Notes: a model not told the origin generated them from the sequence alone. A DNA stretch of 64,000 nt from Adenophora triphylla var. japonica (GCA_022495995.1 JAFEMH010006955.1:43325-107324), one strand, 5' to 3'; counted from the first letter of the stretch, positions 34,081 to 46,179 are shown. Numbers and translations are program-made.

Positions 34081-35746
34081 CAAGAAATGAGGCAAGCTCA
34101 TGGACTAGGGTAATAGATTCAATAGAAGAAGAACACGTTCAAGATAAAAGTGAAGAAGAAGAGGTAGAACCTCGACGGAGCAAAAGAGCTAGGATTGAAA
34201 AATCCTATGGTCCGGACTTTCTAACCTATATGGTAGAAAGTGAACCACAAAGTTACAAAGAAGCCGTTAGCTCTTCGGAAGGACCTTTGTGGAAGGAAGC
34301 AATTAAAAGTGAAATTGATTCCATTTTGCAAAATCACACATGGGAACTAGTGGACCTTCCTTCGGGAAGTAAACCACTAGGATATAGGTGGATTTTCAAA
34401 AAGAAAATGAAAGCGGATGGAACAATTGATAAGTATAAGGCCCGACTTGTAATTAAAGGTTACAGACAAAAAGAAGGCATAGACTATTTTGACATGTATT
34501 CTCCCGTCACGAGAATAACGTCAATAAGAGTTGTACTTGCAATTGTCGTGTTGAGAAATCTTGAAATACATCAAATGGATGTAAAAACAGCCTTTCTAAA
34601 TGGAGATTTAGAAGAGGAGATTTACATGGAACAACCCGAGAGGTTTGTTTCGTGTGGACAAGAAAAGAAGGTGTGCAAATTAGTAAAGTCATTATATGGC
34701 TTGAAACAAGCACCAAATCAATGGCATCAGAAATTTGATAATGCTATGATGCAAAGTGGATTTAAAATAACTGAGTATGATAAATGTGTCTATACTAAAA
34801 CCACATAAGATGATCAAATCCACGAAAGACATGTTGAATTCGAAGTTTGACATGAAAGATATGGGACTTGCGGACGTAATCCTTGGAGTTAAAATTTCTA
34901 GAATATCCAACAGACTTGTGTTAAGTCAATCATTATGTGGATAAAATTCTTGAGAAATTTAGCAAGGATGACAATGGAATAGCGAGTACTCCAATTGACC
35001 CAAATCTTCATCTATCAAAGAATAGAGATGAACTGGTGTCTCAATTAGAGTATTCGAGAATCATCGGAAGTCTAATGTACTTGATGAGTTGTACTAGGCC
35101 GGATATTGCTTATACCGTTAGCAAGTTATGCCGGTGTACAAGTAATCCTGGAACAAATCATTGGAAAGGTATAGTAAGAGTATTAAGGTACTTAAGATAT
35201 ACTCGTGATTTTGGATTACATTACACTAGACATCCAGCTGTGATAGAAGGATATAATGATGCTAATTGGATATCAGATATCAAAGAATCAAGGTCTACAA
35301 GTGGATATTTATTCACATTAGCAGGCGCAGCTATATCATGGAAATCTTCTAAGCAAACTGTTATAACCAGATCAACCATGGAATTTGAGTTTATAGCATT
35401 AGATAAATCTGGTGAAGAAGCCGAATGGCTACGCCAATTTCTAGAAGATATTCCAAGATGGGAAAAGCCCATGCCAGCAATTAGTATACATTGCGATAGC
35501 CAATTTGCGATTGGTAGGGCACAAAGTCATATGTATAATGGTAAGTTTAGACATATACGTCGAAGACATAATACCATTAAATAACTACTTGCAACTGGCA
35601 CCATATCTATTGACTATGTAAGGTCAAAAGATAATTTGGAGGATCCGCTAACCAAAGGGTTAAGTAAAGAGATAGTTGCAAGGTTGACATTGGGAATGGG
35701 TTTAAAGCCTCTTGAGAAGTTAAACACAGCGGAAAACCCAACCTAG
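34080..35746 (+). pseudogene. Reverse transcriptase and RNase H of Copia-C, active site deleted
   Basis: RT motifs 'SYKEAVSSSEGPLWKEAI', 'LGYRWIFKKKMKADGT', 'HQMDVKTAFLNGDLEEEIYM' and '[19 protein letters not shown]' are present. At about 34800, after 'DKCVYTKTT', a stop occurs and the sequence jumps into the region that normally follows the YVDD box ('MLNSKFDMKDMGLADVILG' type, in another frame). The catalytic YVDD segment is therefore missing. From 34937 the connection and RNase H run open: '[20 protein letters not shown]', '[18 protein letters not shown]', '[15 protein letters not shown]'. A stop at 35582 is followed by the family's last residues ('DYVRSKDNLEDPLTKGLSKE') to about 35746. 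Confidence 0.9.
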
Positions 35747-36259
35747 CTGACTGGAGATCCCAAGATCTAGGTTCAAAGGGACAACCTAACTGTTAAAAGA
35801 CTTGTAGCATCACTGTGGGGGTCAACCGTATACTCATTCCTGAAAGTGACATCCCGAGATGAATGAGGTTAAGCCTATGGCTTTTAATGATTCTTATGTG
35901 AAGTAAAATGGGTTACTTAAGAGAATCACCTATGTGAGAAAGAAGTAGAGGCCGCTTCGAGGAGAATTGTGTGAGGCTCAATTCTTAGACCTTCTCACAG
36001 AACCAGGCATTGTGATCCAGGGCCATGAATGGACACAGCTATGAGAGCTGAATTGTGTTAGAGAGATACCTGTGTAAAGTATATGATCGGCTACACAAAA
36101 AGCTAGCAGTTCAAGGACATCGCGTCTACTGATTAGCGAGTAGAGTAAATATGCTTTTACAAGGGAAGGTTCAAAGGGCAAACCCCTACCTATCCTATGC
36201 AGGTTTTCGACTGCCGGACTTTATCACCTATCCTCATGAATTTCCTTCATGTGGGGGAT
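35747..36259 (+). other. 3' untranslated region and polypurine tract of Copia-C
   Basis: No ORF of note. It ends in the purine-rich atgtgggggat immediately before the 3' LTR at 36260. Confidence 0.7.
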
Positions 36260-37248
36260 TGTTGGAAAAATAGTGTGGTTTGAAGGAAATTAATGGATTA
36301 ATTTCTAAAGGGTAATTTTGTCAAATTACTTAAGTGGTTTAGTGTTTGTGAAATTAAAATATTTATTTGTCCAAAATGGTTTTTGGATGAATTAAATATA
36401 AATGCTCAAAGGATGTGGCCCACTTTTGATAATAAAATTTGATTTTGTAAATCAAAAATTGGCTTTGAATTTTTCTGATGTGCTCGACCGAGCAGAGTGT
36501 TAAATCGGCCGAGCATAGCAAAGGCAGAAGACAAAGTTTCTGGAAAGCCATGCTCGGCCGAGGCATATGCCTTGCTCGGCCAAGCAGATCTGGGCAAAGC
36601 CTTGCTCGGCCGAGCAAGGTACATGACTCGGCCGAGCAGATCCTGGGCATAAATGACTGTTTGATTTTCAAAATGTAACAGCTATGGAAATGAATATCAA
36701 AACTGAAATTGGTTAATATTTTCAGTTTAATGGAGATTAATTTCTTCGGATTAATTGTTATTAATCTCAAATTAAATCCAAATATTCAATTTTGATTTTC
36801 TAAGGCTTTTGGAGTTTTATATATTGTTGTTTGTTAACAACAAGGAAAAACACTTTTGAAAATCATTGGAAGAACACAAGAAAAACCCACAGCAGAAAAA
36901 TCAAACACCTATCTTCTAAAATCCTCCTCCATAATCTTCTTGTTGCATCTTGTTGATCCTTTCTTTTGGCCTCCTTGCATAGTTAGATCAAGAGGTGATA
37001 TTGTCCAAGCATAATTCAACTCGCCGGGAACTTTAGGTGCAAAGTGCCCCCGGTCCGCACGTTCTATCCTGGGAGACAAGCAATCCAAGCAAACTCAAGC
37101 ACACTCGGTGAGGGATCGAATATGTCTTAAGGAGACAGTGGTTTCATTGGGCTCGTGCATCAAAATTCAACAACTTATCCTTTGTATTTTCAGTTTTTGT
37201 TAATTGTATTTTATTTATTTTTTCTGTAATTGTAACACCCTTGTAACA
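36260..37248 (+). repeat. 3' LTR of Copia-C
   Basis: Same length as 30594-31582 and nearly identical. Several of the differences fall in the palindrome cluster (for example cggccgag to cggccaag at about 36583). Confidence 0.95.
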
Positions 37249-37253
37249 ATGGT

Positions 37254-38308
37254 AACACTAAGGTTTTGCAAGGTCCAAAACACTACTTGGAAGAGGAAAA
37301 ATCAAGAACCAAAGCATCTGCCCATATACTTTAGAACATTATAGATCATAATTATTCCAAAGGAAGAACGAAAGGCGACAAATTACGTCATTCTCTGACA
37401 TATACTTAGAGTGAAACATCGGATTATAACAACATATATATGGCAAATTGTTCCCAACTTGGAACACAATATGAGGGATCCATCTAAACAGTGACCAGCG
37501 TTTGTTTTCTTTGTATAGAATGCTGATAAGTTTCTGAAAGCAAACAAGATAACTGTAGATCTTGTTGGGAATGATAAAATGAAGGCTAGTGAAAGTATCA
37601 AGCATATTTTAATGCCTTGTTCTAGTGAAGCAAGATCCCAAGTCATTCCTTATATTATTCGTAATTATAGCAGGTTCGTTATATTAAACATTTAGTTAGT
37701 TAATTTCTTATAGAGAACCTCTATGCAATAATTGACTGAGAAATTTCCAAAATAAAAATTGTATGATGCTTTATGTATAACCAAATTCAAATTTCAATTT
37801 ATAACAAACATAACAAAATCAAACCCTAACTTAATTTAACAAACAACATTACACATTTTAATGCATTCGCAGAGAGAGAGAGAGAGAGAGAGGAATTACT
37901 AAGTGAAGGAGGTGAGAGATGAAGTGAGGCGAGAGCTGCAAATCAAACGTGGAGATATGAGAAGGAGATGAGAAAATGGGGTCGCAACTGACGGTGGACG
38001 AGAGAGACGGTGAACCGGAGAGTTTTTGATGTTTAAGTGAAACTGATTGGGAGGGGGGTTAGGGTTTTATTTATATGTCAATTTATCAATGGATTTTTCT
38101 GTCGGTATTACTGAAGGACCAAATCCTTCGATATTACCGACAGATATTTAAGAGTTACCGATATAATAAAATGTAAATTTAATAAATAAATTCCCTGCAA
38201 TTGCAAATTAAAATTCCGTCGGTATTTGTTGTTGGTCCGTCGGTAATACCGATGGATGCGGTCCGTCTTTATTATTTCGTCGGTAAATTGCCATTTTCTA
38301 GTACTGTG
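37254..38308 (+). mobile_element. CACTA-3 right end
   Basis: The end reads ccattttctagtactgtg (38291-38308), whose reverse complement CACAGTACTAGAAAATGG is a common CACTA terminal form. The last 210 bp carry five or so inverted and direct copies of 'ccgtcggtaataccga', a known type of subterminal repeat. A GA run at 37871-37892 and AT-rich DNA fill the rest. The left terminus was not found; it was probably lost at the junction with the Tat fragment near 29206. The element once enclosed the transposase-like exons, the helicase exon below and, later, Copia-C. Confidence 0.8.
37519..37673 (+). pseudogene. Captured exon of a DEAD-box RNA helicase (RH7/PRH75-like) in CACTA-3
   Basis: An AG acceptor (ttctttgtatag) precedes, and a GT donor (cagGTTCG) follows, one open block reading 'DKFLKANKITVDLVGNDKMK', 'ASESIKHILMPCSSEARSQV' and 'IPYIIRNYS'. 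I recognise the 'DLVGN-KMKAS...VRHI-LPCSS-ARSQVIPDIIRCYSS' stretch of plant nucleolar DEAD-box helicases of the RH7 type, at the border between the two RecA domains. The frame is open, with splice signals in place, but I find no other exons nearby, so it is an isolated captured fragment. Confidence 0.68.
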
Positions 38309-39029
38309 AGTTTTCAACCCCAAGAATTAGGAGAATTACTCACAAGTCAATAAAATAACGAAAGAAGAATAAGACATGAAATGATAGAGAAGAACAGAAA
38401 TACTTATTAAGATAATGAAGATAGAGATAATGGCCGAAAATAAATCTCAAGAACTTTATTTCTTCAAACATAGAATTTTCTCAATAACAATTGACGAATC
38501 TCTCAAAATCGGGAAATAAGTTGATGTTATGGAATACAAATGATACTATGGTATGTTTACAATAGTTTCTGGATGTTTGGAACTGATAAATATAATGCTT
38601 TTATATAGGCATTTAAGCCAAAAGTTGTGGCCCTTCTTTCAAAAGTCAACAAGAAAATCTGCAGCCTTTTGCATTGTCACGACCGCGCGTTATAAATTGG
38701 CACGGTCGTGCCAAATGAAAAATTGTGTCTTTTCAGCCACATGATCTGCACGGTCGTGCCAATTTGGCCGAGCGGCCGTGCCAACCAGAGTTGCTTCTCC
38801 TTGACCTCTTTTCACTCCAGAAGTGTTCCAAATGACCACGAACCATGTCTCATTTCATATTAACTCCAATTTTACTCCTGAAATCATGAATTCACCACAA
38901 AAACACCCCAAACATAATATCCACATAGAATATGATAAAATAGACTAAATATAACTTAAAATGAATTAAAATTAAGTTAAATGATGAAATTTATGTAACT
39001 ATAAACGTATATCAAATAGTCATTTATCA
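38309..39029 (-). repeat. LTR of a Ty3/gypsy element, truncated by CACTA-3
   Basis: On the minus strand the LTR starts TGATAAATGA at 39029, right after a purine-rich 'ATGTGGAGGAG' and the 'GCTTGGGGACAAGCAAGAG' sequence that often precedes the 3' LTR of plant gypsy elements. Inside are GC-rich palindromes GGCACGACCGTGCC (38699-38712 and near 38748-38761) and a minus-strand TATA (CTATATAAAAGC, about 38599-38610). The far end is cut at the CACTA-3 terminus (38308). Confidence 0.6.
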
Positions 39030-40034
39030 ACTCCTCCACATATAACTCTTGCTTGTCCCCAAGCAAATTTAGAATTAAAAAGTAAAAATGGGAAAGTAAG
39101 CAATGACCATATAAAAGAAACATAAAGAATATAGTCCCCTCATAACGTGTTATGTTGCCTTACTTTTCCTTTGAATCATATCTATTCATAGCCAAAAATT
39201 CCAGAGAAAAATCCTAAGAAGCTATTGGGGTGTAGATCAAAAATTATAAATTTATATAGCATAGATGGAGTCTATCAAATAAAAACATAATGTGGGTGCT
39301 CTATATTATATTGGTTTGCTTAACAGTTATATGGACCAAATTCCCCAACATCAAGTAACTAGGCAATTAAATGTATTTACAATGACAACTATCTAATCAT
39401 AAATAAAGGTAATTAAGGAAATCTGTCAAAGTTTTATGAAAAACTACAAAACTGCAAATATTTTGAGGCAAAAATTCTCTCCTAAAATTGCAAGTATTTT
39501 GAGAGGGATGAAATATAATTTATAAAAATCATCATTTGCTTTTCTCAATAATTAATTTTGAGATAGAATCCTAGATTTTAAAATGGTGTGAAAGCATACT
39601 TTCTGTATGTGCTGATGCAATTGATAACTTCACGTTGGAAGCCTTGATATGTCAAACCTCCGTAAGCTAAATTCAATATCAAAGCAAGAATTTTATGAGA
39701 AGGGGTCATTATTATCTTTGGTATGAAAAATTATTACCTTCGTCTTAGAATAAGGTTCAAATTTTGAGTTGGCAAGTTTATTAAAGAAATACTAGAAAAG
39801 GATAACTTAAGTGAATTGGGACATAATTGTCCCAAAGTAAAAAAATTATTCCGGAACATTAGATTAAAATTACAAAGGTTACTGTTTTATGTTCATTTAT
39901 TATAGTTTTAAATTTATTATTTTCATATTTCAACTAAAATTAACCTTTTCATAAATGACCCTTGAATGCAGAATAGTCTCAAACATACTTCAGCTAGATA
40001 CAGCTAGCTAAATAGTAGTTGAGATTTTAGTAAA
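39030..40034. other. AT-rich remnant beside the gypsy LTR; no gene seen
   Basis: Probably internal or flanking sequence of the same gypsy element, judging from 39030-39070. The rest is AT-rich with no long ORF or recognised motif. Confidence 0.4.
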
Positions 40035-40036
40035 TA

Positions 40037-40323
40037 CTCCCTCCGTCCCACGTGAATGCAAACTTATTTCTATTTTGGTTCATCCCACGTAAATGCAAAC
40101 TTTCCAAAATGGCAAAGAATATTCACTATTCCACCCACTCATTCTCTCTCCTACTTCACTTTTACACTCACAACATTCTCTCTCCTCACTATTCCTCTCA
40201 CTCATTCTCTCTCCTATTTAATTTTTCATACTCATAACATTTAACTTTTTCTCTTTCTTACATAACTTTTCCTTAATTCTCACATCCAAAAAGTTAGTTT
40301 ACAATCACGTGGGACGGAGGGAG
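40037..40323. mobile_element. Stowaway-type MITE
   Basis: CTCCCTCCGTCCCACGTG at the left and its reverse complement at the right, with TA on both sides. About 287 bp, with 'cactcattctctctcct' repeats inside. Confidence 0.92.
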
Positions 40324-40463
40324 TATAACTTACAATATTTTTTAATTTATTAATTCTGCATCACAGCAATTACAATGGAAAAAAAAAAGTATAGAAACAA
40401 TTAATTGAAGAAGAAAATATGTATAGAAATCAAATCAGTAATGCAAAAATTTTGTTATAATTA

Positions 40464-40651
40464 GGCTCCGTTTGTTTGGGGGAAAATATTTTCCGAAAAA
40501 CATTTTCCTCATTTTTCGGTGTTTGTTTCGCACCAAAAAATGGGGAAAACTTCATTTTTATCATATTTTTCAGAAAACATTTTCATTTTTTGGAAAACAT
40601 TTTGCCGAAAATCATTTTCCGGAAAATGTTTTACTCTAAACAAACGGAGCC
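40464..40651. mobile_element. Tourist-type MITE (PIF/Harbinger) at the dirigent stop codon
   Basis: Inverted ends GGCTCCGTTTGTTT ... AAACAAACGGAGCC with the 3-bp duplication TTA at 40461-40463 and 40652-40654. The 188-bp interior is rich in 'ggaaaatnttttcc' palindromes. The right TTA is the reverse complement of the dirigent stop codon. Confidence 0.88.
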
Positions 40652-41209
40652 TTAGTAATGCAAAACAGTAACTGTAGCTTTAAGAACATTTGTTATGTTG
40701 GTAGTGGCATTGCGGGAAATGCTGGTAAACAGTGCAGATCCTCGAGCTAGTCGAAAAACTCCAGTTCCTCCAATAACTGTCAGCTCCCTAGAATCTGGAA
40801 TCGTTGGATCGTATCCAATTATAGTAAGAGAGCTATTCGCATACTTTCCAGTGAGCACAATATTAAGGGCGGTAAATAGGCTAAAGCCGCTTGTTGAAGA
40901 GGAAGTGAAGAAACCCTGACCTTGACCTACGTGCTCGGATGCCGTTAAATTTGGCCCAGCTGTCAATCTGTAGTCAACTACAACTACAAGGCCGAATAAA
41001 TTCGGTTGAACTGTAACGTTGGGGACATTGGCCACCGGCAATGCTCCCTGACCCTGTGGATCATAATAAAATAGGAGTTGGGTTAACATTTCGTTAGGTT
41101 GCCTAACCTTTTCGTAAAATTCGAGATCGGTTGAGTTTGTAGAACCAACTTGGATTGCAAAAAGAGCAGAAACTATTACTATTAGAAAAACCTTCTCAGC
41201 AATTCCCAT
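40652..41209 (-). CDS. Dirigent family protein
   Basis: A complete single-exon gene of 185 residues. Residues 1-23 form a hydrophobic signal peptide (MGIAEKVFLIVIVSALFAIQ), so the product is secreted, probably to the cell wall. The dirigent beta-barrel follows: 'LLFYYDPQGQG' (the usual FYMHD region), 'FGLVVVVDYRLTAGPN', 'HVGQGQGFFTSSS' (position of the GRAQG motif), 'LNIVLTGKYANSSLTIIG' and 'RELTVIGGTGVFRLARG'. The ending 'ATVTVLHY' is also typical. Six N-glycosylation sequons are present (Asn 25, 64, 87, 125, 167, 171). Dirigent proteins steer the stereochemistry of phenoxy-radical coupling in lignan and related pathways; the substrate cannot be told here. The gene is squeezed between MITEs: a Tourist element begins right after the TAA, and a Stowaway ends 10 bp before the ATG. 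Length is normal and no stop or shift is seen. Confidence 0.93.
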   Translation of the reverse strand: MGIAEKVFLIVIVSALFAIQVGSTNSTDLEFYEKVRQPNEMLTQLLFYYDPQGQGALPVANVPNVTVQPNLFGLVVVVDYRLTAGPNLTASEHVGQGQGFFTSSSTSGFSLFTALNIVLTGKYANSSLTIIGYDPTIPDSRELTVIGGTGVFRLARGSALFTSISRNATTNITNVLKATVTVLHY

Positions 41210-41219
41210 TTTCTATATA

Positions 41220-41513
41220 CTCCCTCCGTCCACATACTTACTTCACACTTTCTATTTTGGGCGTCCAAATACATACTTCACACTTTGTTTTTTTACTTAA
41301 AAAGGAAAGTTTATATCATTAAAATATTAACCCTACCCCACTCATTCTCTCTCCTACATTATTTTAATACTCACAACACCATTATAATTTACTATTTCCT
41401 CCACTCATTCTCTCTCCTATTTTACTTTTACACTCACAACATTTATATCATTATTTTTTTTCTTAATCCCCGCACAAACAGTAACTGTGAAGCAACTATG
41501 TGGACGGAGGGAG
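41220..41513. mobile_element. Stowaway-type MITE just upstream of the dirigent gene
   Basis: CTCCCTCCGTCCACATA and its reverse complement bound a 294-bp element with TA on both sides. It occupies what would be the gene's 5' leader or core promoter. A candidate minus-strand TATA (TATATATACA, 41540-41531) lies beyond it. Confidence 0.92.
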
Positions 41514-41995
41514 TATTTGTATGTATTTTGTGTATATATATGTATGTGTGTGTGTGTGTTTTACTTCCCATGGTGATGGAACATTATACAGAAATAATCT
41601 GCGGAGCTACGAAGAGTTGAAATTTAAACTGCCGGCAAGGTTTACTTTTCAAATGAGTAGTATGAAAAATCCTTTGACTAAAAAAGTCAATAGCATTAAT
41701 TTCTACAAGAATCACCAAAAGATAAAGAAAATTGGGACCAAAGTTTAAGATTGATTGTGAACTTATTTTAAGATTGTTCCACAAGATAAAGAAAATTGGG
41801 ACCAAAGTTTAAGTTAACCAAAAAAGTCAAACTATATTTATTATCATTTAGTTGTGAAAATTGTTAACTGTAATATTTTTAATTGAGAATCAAATACAAA
41901 TTTTAGAATTTATATAATTAAATTGCTGTTAAATTTTGGTCAAAGATTTGAGTTGGTCTTATAAAAAACTAGTTTTTTCTTAGAGTGCGTCTGCT
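41514..41995. other. AT-rich spacer with a short duplicated motif
   Basis: 'gataaagaaaattgggaccaaagtttaag' occurs twice (about 41720 and 41781). (TG)n near 41546-41560. No gene. Confidence 0.5.
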
Positions 41996-42583
41996 GAGAA
42001 ACGCGTTTCTCCATAACTATGGAGAAACGTGTTTTTCATAGCCAGAAGCTTTACATTTGATAACCAGAAAAAAAAAACCCAAGGCCAAGACCAAAAGCTT
42101 CTGGATATCCAGAAGCTTTGCATTTGATAGCCAGAAGCTTTGCAGTTGATATCCAGAAGCTTTGTATTTGATAGCCAGAAGGATATGAAATGTATATCCA
42201 GAAAAAAAAAACCCAAGGCCAAGACCAAAAGCTTCTGGATATCCAGAAGCTTTGCATTTGATAGCCAGAAGCTTTGCAGTTGATATCCAGAAGCTTTGTA
42301 TTTGATAGCCGAAGGATGTGAAATGTATATCCGTAAACCGTTAGGTGCATATCCGAACCTAGGTGCATATCCGTAAATGTGTTAGGGCATATCCAGAAAT
42401 TGCTATTGAAGGTTTACGGATATCAGAAACCTTCAAATGTATATCCGAAACATTTTGAAGGTTTCTGGATATTCATTTGAAGGTTTCTGGATATCACTTT
42501 CATAGGTTTCTGGCTATCTAGCTCATTGTCGCGCGACATGTCGGGACCCGTTTCTCCATAACTTATGGAGAAACGCGTTTCTC
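41996..42583. repeat. Unit bounded by inverted compound palindromes, with an internal ~137-bp tandem duplication
   Basis: The left edge holds the 16-bp perfect palindrome GAGAAACGCGTTTCTC (41996-42011) followed by a second palindrome, tttctccataactatggagaaa. The right edge holds the same two in mirrored order, with the 16-mer at 42568-42583. Between them, 42064-42200 is repeated almost exactly at 42201-42335 (ccagaagctttgcatttgatag, with a 10-A run). The tract 42310-42530 repeats 'gcatatccgtaaa' and 'ggtttctggatat'. It may be a foldback-type element; I do not recognise the family. Confidence 0.65.
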
Positions 42584-42629
42584 CCTAGATTTTGTGTTTT
42601 TCTTAAGATAAGGAAAAACGTGTTTTCCA

Positions 42630-43300
42630 AAGCGCTGTTCAAAATAAACGGTGGCAATTTTGTAATTACTGGCAACCATGTTCAAAATAAACGGTGGCAT
42701 TTTTGTAATTACTGGCAACCATGATAAATGCCAGTGTTAATATTACAAATGACCAGTGATTTCATACTGGCATTTTATAAATATGAAACTGGCACTTTTT
42801 ACACGGGCACTTTTAAATACATGAACTGGCACTCATCACACTGGCACTCTGTTACACTAACACTGGCACTTTGTTACACTAATATTTTTGCTGGCTCTCA
42901 AAAATACAAGAACTGGCATTCAAAAATACATGGACTGGCATTTGAAAACACATTTACTGGCACTCAAAAATGCATATACTGGCACTCAAAAACACTGACT
43001 ATTATTTTTGCTGATATTCAAAAAAACATGAACTGGCATTCAAAAAAACATGGACTGGCATTCAAAATTACAAGAACTGGCATTCAAAAAATACATTGAC
43101 ACTCAGTTACACACTTACTGGCACTCTATTATACACTAACTGGCACTCCAAAATACATGGACTGGCACTCCAAAACACATACACTGGCATCTAATTACCC
43201 AGTCCACCAATGCATCAAATTCTCAAACTGGTACTCAAATACTTATAAACTGGTATTCAACAACATATAATCTGGTAAATTTTATATGAACAACTGGTAC
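42630..43300. repeat. Array of ~21-bp units 'actggcactcaaaaatacatg'
   Basis: About 25 drifting copies, each starting 'actggca'. The unit length, a multiple of three, yields a pseudo-ORF rich in Trp-His-Ser (42728-43099) that is not a gene. Confidence 0.75.
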
Positions 43301-43855
43301 ATTTTATACGAAATGGGCGGCGACTATCAATCTTTCTCCTCCCAATTCAAATATCGTGGCTCTGTTCCATGCTTGATTGAAATTACCAATTGGACAAGGA
43401 GACGCAGAGAACTGTAACAGGGCCAGGCAAAAATTGGTATTTACAGGCTTGGGCTTAGAACAGGGAACGGTTGTGGTTGAACGGGCTTGGTCGGAATCAG
43501 GTGAGGTCTCCGGTGAAGGATAGGTCGCCGGTCAATTGGTATTAGACAGGGGAAGAGGTTACCGTTGATTTTGGGTGTAGAGAGGTTTGGTGTGGATTTG
43601 GCCGGAGATTGACGGGGAGGTTGCCGATTGATGGAAGGGAACCGGAGAAGACGGTGGGGAAGGTTCAAGGGGACGCCGATTGATGGAGGGCAACGCCTTT
43701 CTGTTTACCGTTTAGAGAGAGAGAGCAAGCCTTGCGTTTAGAGAGAGAATGAGAGAGGGGCCGGGAAAACACGTTTTTTTGTAAAGCTTAAAAAAATTCG
43801 TTTTTTATTAGTTTTTGGCCAAAGATTAAGTTGACCAAAAAGACGGAAATATATA
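43301..43855. other. Unassigned region, no supported gene
   Basis: A Pro/Arg-rich minus ORF (43441-43668, 75 aa) lacks any domain I know. GA runs lie at 43713-43760. The sequence may be the rest of the repeat-rich element to its left. Confidence 0.35.
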
Positions 43856-44197
43856 CTCCCTCCGTCCCACTTCAAGGGTTCTACGGTAGTATTTCACGCT
43901 TCTTAAGAATTTTTTTAAAAAATGAATAGAGACTTGCAAGTGGGTAGAAGATTAGAGGAGAGAGAATGTAAAGTTAAAACATTTATGATAAAATCTTTTT
44001 TTGATTGGTTTTTTTTGTAACTATGTTAACATTATAAGGGCATATAATGAATGATTTTTTTGTAAATATATTTACATTATAAGGGTATAAATATTTGAAC
44101 ACTGTTCAAAATTTGCCATTTATGGAATGAGACTCTTAGTCTGGGACGGATTAAAAGGAAAAGTATGACTCTTGAAGTTGAAGTGGGACGGAGGGAG
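43856..44197. mobile_element. Stowaway-type MITE
   Basis: CTCCCTCCGTCCCACTTCAA and its reverse complement with flanking TA, 342 bp. The internal 'actcttagtctgggacgga' is shared with the MITE at 22227-22578, so they are one subfamily. Confidence 0.92.
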
Positions 44198-44338
44198 TAT
44201 TTATTTTCTAACTGGTTAATCTCACTTTACTACCCCCAAAGTTTACCTGGTGTATCATTTGAGGATCTGTAGTTTCATTTCTCTCATTTTTAAGCCCAAA
44301 CTTTAATTTTTATATCAATTTGGAGCCTAAAGAACATA
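44198..44338. other. Short AT-rich spacer
   Basis: No gene or repeat was seen between the two MITEs. Confidence 0.5.
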
Positions 44339-44575
44339 CTCCCTCCGTCCCAGCAAAATTGAGAATTTTAGTCAAATTGAAAAAACTTTGACCAATAATT
44401 TATATAAAAAATAATGATTCTAATAAAAATTTAAAAATTATTATTGTATCACGATTGATAATTCTTTCAATAATAATTTTTAGATTTTTATTAGGATCAT
44501 TATTTTTTATATAAATTATTGGTCAAAGTTACACCCTATTGACTAAAAGTATCAATTTTGCTGGGACGGAGGGAG
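44339..44575. mobile_element. Stowaway-type MITE with long inverted arms
   Basis: CTCCCTCCGTCCCAGCAAAA and its reverse complement with TA flanks, 237 bp. The inner arms (for example ataaaaaataatgattcta against taggatcattattttttat) extend the hairpin across most of the element. Confidence 0.92.
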
Positions 44576-44801
44576 TATTTCGTTAGATTGTTAACATAAA
44601 TTTTACATGTGCCAATGAATATCTATTTTATTACTCTATCTCTTCAAACAAGAAAAATGTAGTAAGACAAAAATGAATAAAAAAAAATAATAAGCATGTG
44701 AACAAACAATAATAAGAAGACCTCCTTCATAAACAAACAATGCTCACGTGTTCGTCATGTTTGTAATCGATTATATGATTATCGATTTATGAAGTTTAAT
44801 G

Positions 44802-46110
<1,309 letters not shown>

Positions 46111-46112
46111 AT

Positions 46113-46124
46113 TGGTATCAGAGC
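46113..46124 (+). other. Primer-binding site of Copia-B
   Basis: TGGTATCAGAGC two bases after the LTR, complementary to initiator Met tRNA. Confidence 0.92.
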
Positions 46125-46179
46125 TTGTCTTCACATTCAAAATTCTAACAACTTGTGAAGGATCCTCTTCAAACCCACC

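Larger units (their letters stand above)
30594..37248 (+). mobile_element. Copia-C: structurally complete Ty1/copia element with defective pol
   Basis: Two LTRs of equal length (989 bp) start TGTTGGAAAA and end CTTGTAACA. A perfect 5-bp target duplication ATGGT lies at 30589-30593 and 37249-37253. A purine run (atgtgggggat) precedes the 3' LTR. I count roughly 15-20 differences between the LTRs by eye, so insertion was fairly recent. Gag-protease-integrase-RT-RNase H order is copia. Pol has frameshifts, a 184-bp internal duplication in integrase and a missing RT active site. I did not find the usual tRNA-iMet primer site after the 5' LTR. Confidence 0.95.

Noticed and set aside
42728..43099. 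123-aa Trp/His/Ser-rich ORF
   Set aside because: By-product of a ~21-bp tandem repeat.
46113..46124. tRNA gene fragment
   Set aside because: It is a retrotransposon primer-binding site complementary to a tRNA 3' end; no cloverleaf is present. The same holds for 50622-50640.
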